Made by a program: the position numbers and the translations under genes
Notes under the pieces: generated by a model
Told to the model about the DNA's origin: nothing
Seen by the model: only the letters and a program-made list of their open reading frames with translations
Database searches by the model: none
Source: Rubrivivax sp.
GTDB taxonomy: Bacteria; Pseudomonadota; Gammaproteobacteria; Burkholderiales; Burkholderiaceae_C
Length of the DNA: 6,272 bases
Direction of reading: 5' to 3'
Assembly: GCA_030693565.1 (NCBI GenBank)
Contig: JAUYAJ010000212.1
Span: forward strand, 1-6,272
Shown here: positions 1 to 6,272 of the stretch, one piece after another
Layout of the letters: every line of letters starts with the position of its first letter
Position numbering within the stretch: position 1 is the first letter of the stretch

Positions 1-1206
<1,206 letters not shown>

Positions 1207-1211
1207 GGTGG

Positions 1212-5185
<3,974 letters not shown>

Positions 5186-5188
5186 CAA

Positions 5189-5313
5189 CGATGGCGGGCT
5201 GGGTACCTGGCATCTTGCACTGCAGCATTAGGGGAGGGTCTTGCCAAGTCCCGGCGTCTGTGCATCAGGTTGGCCTGGTTCCCACACCGGCGCTGCCAGC
5301 CACGAGGGCCAGA
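5189..5313. other. Intergenic region between the lipoprotein gene and glgB
   Basis: These 125 bases hold no supported gene. An in-frame stop (TAA on the minus strand at 5230-5228) limits upstream extension of glgB. A TTGGCA-like hexamer (5247-5242) and a TAATGC-like hexamer (about 5230-5225) exist on the minus strand but are only 11 bases apart, too close for a sigma-70 promoter. A weak potential hairpin, CTGGC-AGC-GCCGG with one G-T pair (minus strand, about 5299-5287), has no following T run. A glgB promoter may well lie here, but I cannot place it. Confidence 0.6.
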
Positions 5314-5961
5314 TCAGCGCTGGGGCGCTGCGGCGGCGCGCGCCAGTTCGGCTTCCAGCCAAGGCGTCAGATCGGTGAATACCTGTGCCACGGCCTGCGA
5401 CATTGCCGTGGCGGCGGCGCTGGAGTCGGCGCTTGTGGTGGCCACGGCGGCGCCAAACTGGCGCCGCGCCACGCGCTGGCGGCTGCGGCGGTCGAACAGC
5501 TCGACCGTCAACGCCAGCCGGGCCTGGCCGGGTGCTATGGCGACGTCATGGTGCAGGCTGTCGATGGCCACGGTGAGCAGCCAATCCGAGCGCAGCGGTT
5601 CGCCCATCAGGCCGACGGCGGCGGCGATGCCGCTGGCTTCGAGCCGGCGTTGCAGCAGCCGCGGCAACTGGCGCACCGGGCGCTCGGTCCAGGAAGCGAA
5701 TTGGTAGAAAGCGAACTGGTTCGGCTGGCGCGAATAGGCGATGGCGACCGAGTCGGCCATGGCGTCGGCCGGCAGCGGCTGGATCAGCAGCGCGGCGACC
5801 AGCGCCTTGGCGCGCCGCGCCACCGGCGGCGCCGGATCGGCGAGCTGCAGGTGCGCATGCGGCGCCGATTCATTGCCCACGCCCACCGACACGCAGCCGG
5901 TCAGCGTGGCGGCGAATGCGGCGAGTGCGGCGAGTGCGGCGCCGGCACGGCGGCGCTTCAT
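5314..5961 (-). CDS. ABC-type transport auxiliary lipoprotein (PqiC-like, ABC_trans_aux family)
   Basis: This is a 215-residue predicted lipoprotein, probably the outer-membrane partner of an MCE-type lipid transport system. An arginine-containing n-region (MKRRR) and an alanine/leucine-rich hydrophobic core (6-19) precede a lipobox LTGC, with C23 as the lipidated cysteine. The residue after the cysteine is valine, not aspartate, which by the enterobacterial Lol rule fits outer-membrane sorting. The mature part has the family pattern: the segment SRQPNQFAFYQFASWTERP (77-95), the motif RLLQRRLEASGI (101-112), the strand WLLTVAIDSL (127-136), RLALTVELFDRRSRQRVARR (148-167) and a C-terminal helix ending in FTDLTPWLEAELARA. 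The ATG overlaps the stop of the upstream MCE-family gene (ATGA) and has a good Shine-Dalgarno eight bases upstream, so the start is secure. The assignment rests on pattern resemblance and the MCE neighbour; the transported lipid is unknown. Confidence 0.85.
   Translation of the reverse strand: MKRRRAGAALAALAAFAATLTGCVSVGVGNESAPHAHLQLADPAPPVARRAKALVAALLIQPLPADAMADSVAIAYSRQPNQFAFYQFASWTERPVRQLPRLLQRRLEASGIAAAVGLMGEPLRSDWLLTVAIDSLHHDVAIAPGQARLALTVELFDRRSRQRVARRQFGAAVATTSADSSAAATAMSQAVAQVFTDLTPWLEAELARAAAAPQR
5909..5941. repeat. 9-base short tandem repeat in the lipoprotein signal peptide
   Basis: The plus strand carries three adjacent 9-base units, gcggcgaat, gcggcgagt and gcggcgagt, plus six bases of a fourth. 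On the coding (minus) strand they encode alternating alanines with leucine or phenylalanine in the hydrophobic core of the signal peptide (roughly residues 7-18). As the unit is three codons, gain or loss of a copy would keep the frame and only change the length of the hydrophobic core. Confidence 0.8.
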
Positions 5962-6272
5962 GGCAGTTGCTCCCCGGGGCCGAGCTGCAATTTGCCGGGT
6001 CCGAGCAAGGCGGCGCGCGGCTCGCGCAGCCGGTCGAAGACGCGGGCGGCGGTTTCGACGCTGAGCCGCAACTCGGCCATCGCGGCGCCGAGCTGGTCGT
6101 CGACGCCGGCGGCGGTGTCCTCCAGGCGCCGCGCTGTTGCCTGCGCCTGCTGCTGCACGGCCTGGGTGGCACTGCTGACCTCGGCCAGCGCACGGCGCGC
6201 CTCGGCCAGCGTGCGTTCGGTCTCGACCAAGGTCTGGTCGAGTCGTTGCACGCCGCGCTCGGCGACCGCGGC
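5958..6272 (-). CDS. MCE/MlaD-family protein, C-terminal fragment cut by the window edge
   Basis: Only the last 104 residues are in the window; the frame is open to the right edge, so the gene starts outside it. What is visible is a long alanine-, glutamine- and glutamate-rich amphipathic helix with heptad-like spacing (from LDQTLVETERTLAEARRALA to ETAARVFDRLREP). A short glycine/proline tail follows, with LGPG occurring twice. Such coiled-coil C-termini are typical of MlaD/PqiB-type proteins, which form periplasmic hexamers that carry lipids between the membranes. The MCE domain itself lies outside the window. The assignment therefore rests on the helical tail and on the overlapping PqiC-like lipoprotein gene, a usual partner of MCE genes. 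The stop overlaps the lipoprotein start as ATGA. Another periplasmic coiled-coil protein cannot be fully excluded. Confidence 0.7.
   Translation of the reverse strand, partial: AAVAERGVQRLDQTLVETERTLAEARRALAEVSSATQAVQQQAQATARRLEDTAAGVDDQLGAAMAELRLSVETAARVFDRLREPRAALLGPGKLQLGPGEQLP
5970..5975 (-). promoter_or_regulatory. Shine-Dalgarno sequence for the lipoprotein gene, inside the MCE-family gene
   Basis: The minus strand reads GGGGAG, eight bases before the lipoprotein ATG at 5961-5959. It lies in the Gly-Glu codons of the MCE-family tail. With the ATGA overlap it fixes the lipoprotein start and indicates coupled translation. Confidence 0.75.

Noticed and set aside
5225..5247. Possible sigma-70 promoter on the minus strand (TTGGCA and TAATGC)
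   Set aside because: The hexamers are only 11 bases apart instead of about 17, and neither is a close match, so it is not called as a promoter.
5287..5299. Possible terminator hairpin after the lipoprotein gene
   Set aside because: The stem has only five pairs including a G-T pair, and no T run follows, so it is too weak to call.
5741..6064. 107-codon plus-strand frame across the lipoprotein/MCE junction
   Set aside because: It is an arginine/alanine-rich reverse frame over two supported genes joined by an ATGA overlap, with no sign of coding.

Overview
The window is a GC-rich (about two thirds G+C by eye), densely packed stretch of bacterial chromosome. All five supported genes are on the minus strand, so transcription runs from high to low coordinates. 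The protein types, gene packing and codon use point to a beta-proteobacterium, most likely a Burkholderiales member; this is inferred from protein resemblance and was not tested by a search.

Right side (5314-6272): the C-terminal tail of an MCE/MlaD-family protein, cut by the window edge, overlaps by four bases (ATGA) the gene for a small outer-membrane-type lipoprotein of the ABC-transport auxiliary (PqiC-like) family. Together they look like the distal end of an MCE-type lipid-transport operon. The permease and ATPase genes would lie beyond the window.

About 125 bases without a gene (5189-5313) separate this from the second cluster. I found no convincing terminator or promoter there.

Left side (1-5185): glgB (branching enzyme), glgE (maltose-1-phosphate maltosyltransferase) and the N-terminal 402 codons of treS (trehalose synthase), in that transcriptional order. 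glgB and glgE overlap by ATGA, and glgE and treS are 5 bases apart. This is the GlgE route to alpha-glucan: TreS interconverts trehalose and maltose, a maltokinase (not in the window, possibly fused to the missing C-terminus of TreS) makes maltose 1-phosphate, GlgE adds maltosyl units to a growing alpha-1,4-glucan, and GlgB adds alpha-1,6 branches. All three enzymes keep the complete GH13 catalytic triad.

I found no undescribed system. The very long open frames on the plus strand are best explained as stop-free shadows of the GC-rich minus-strand genes. The points worth a second look are modest: the uncertain glgB start, the tight translational coupling, the unresolved 125-base operon boundary, and a 9-base tandem repeat in the lipoprotein signal peptide.
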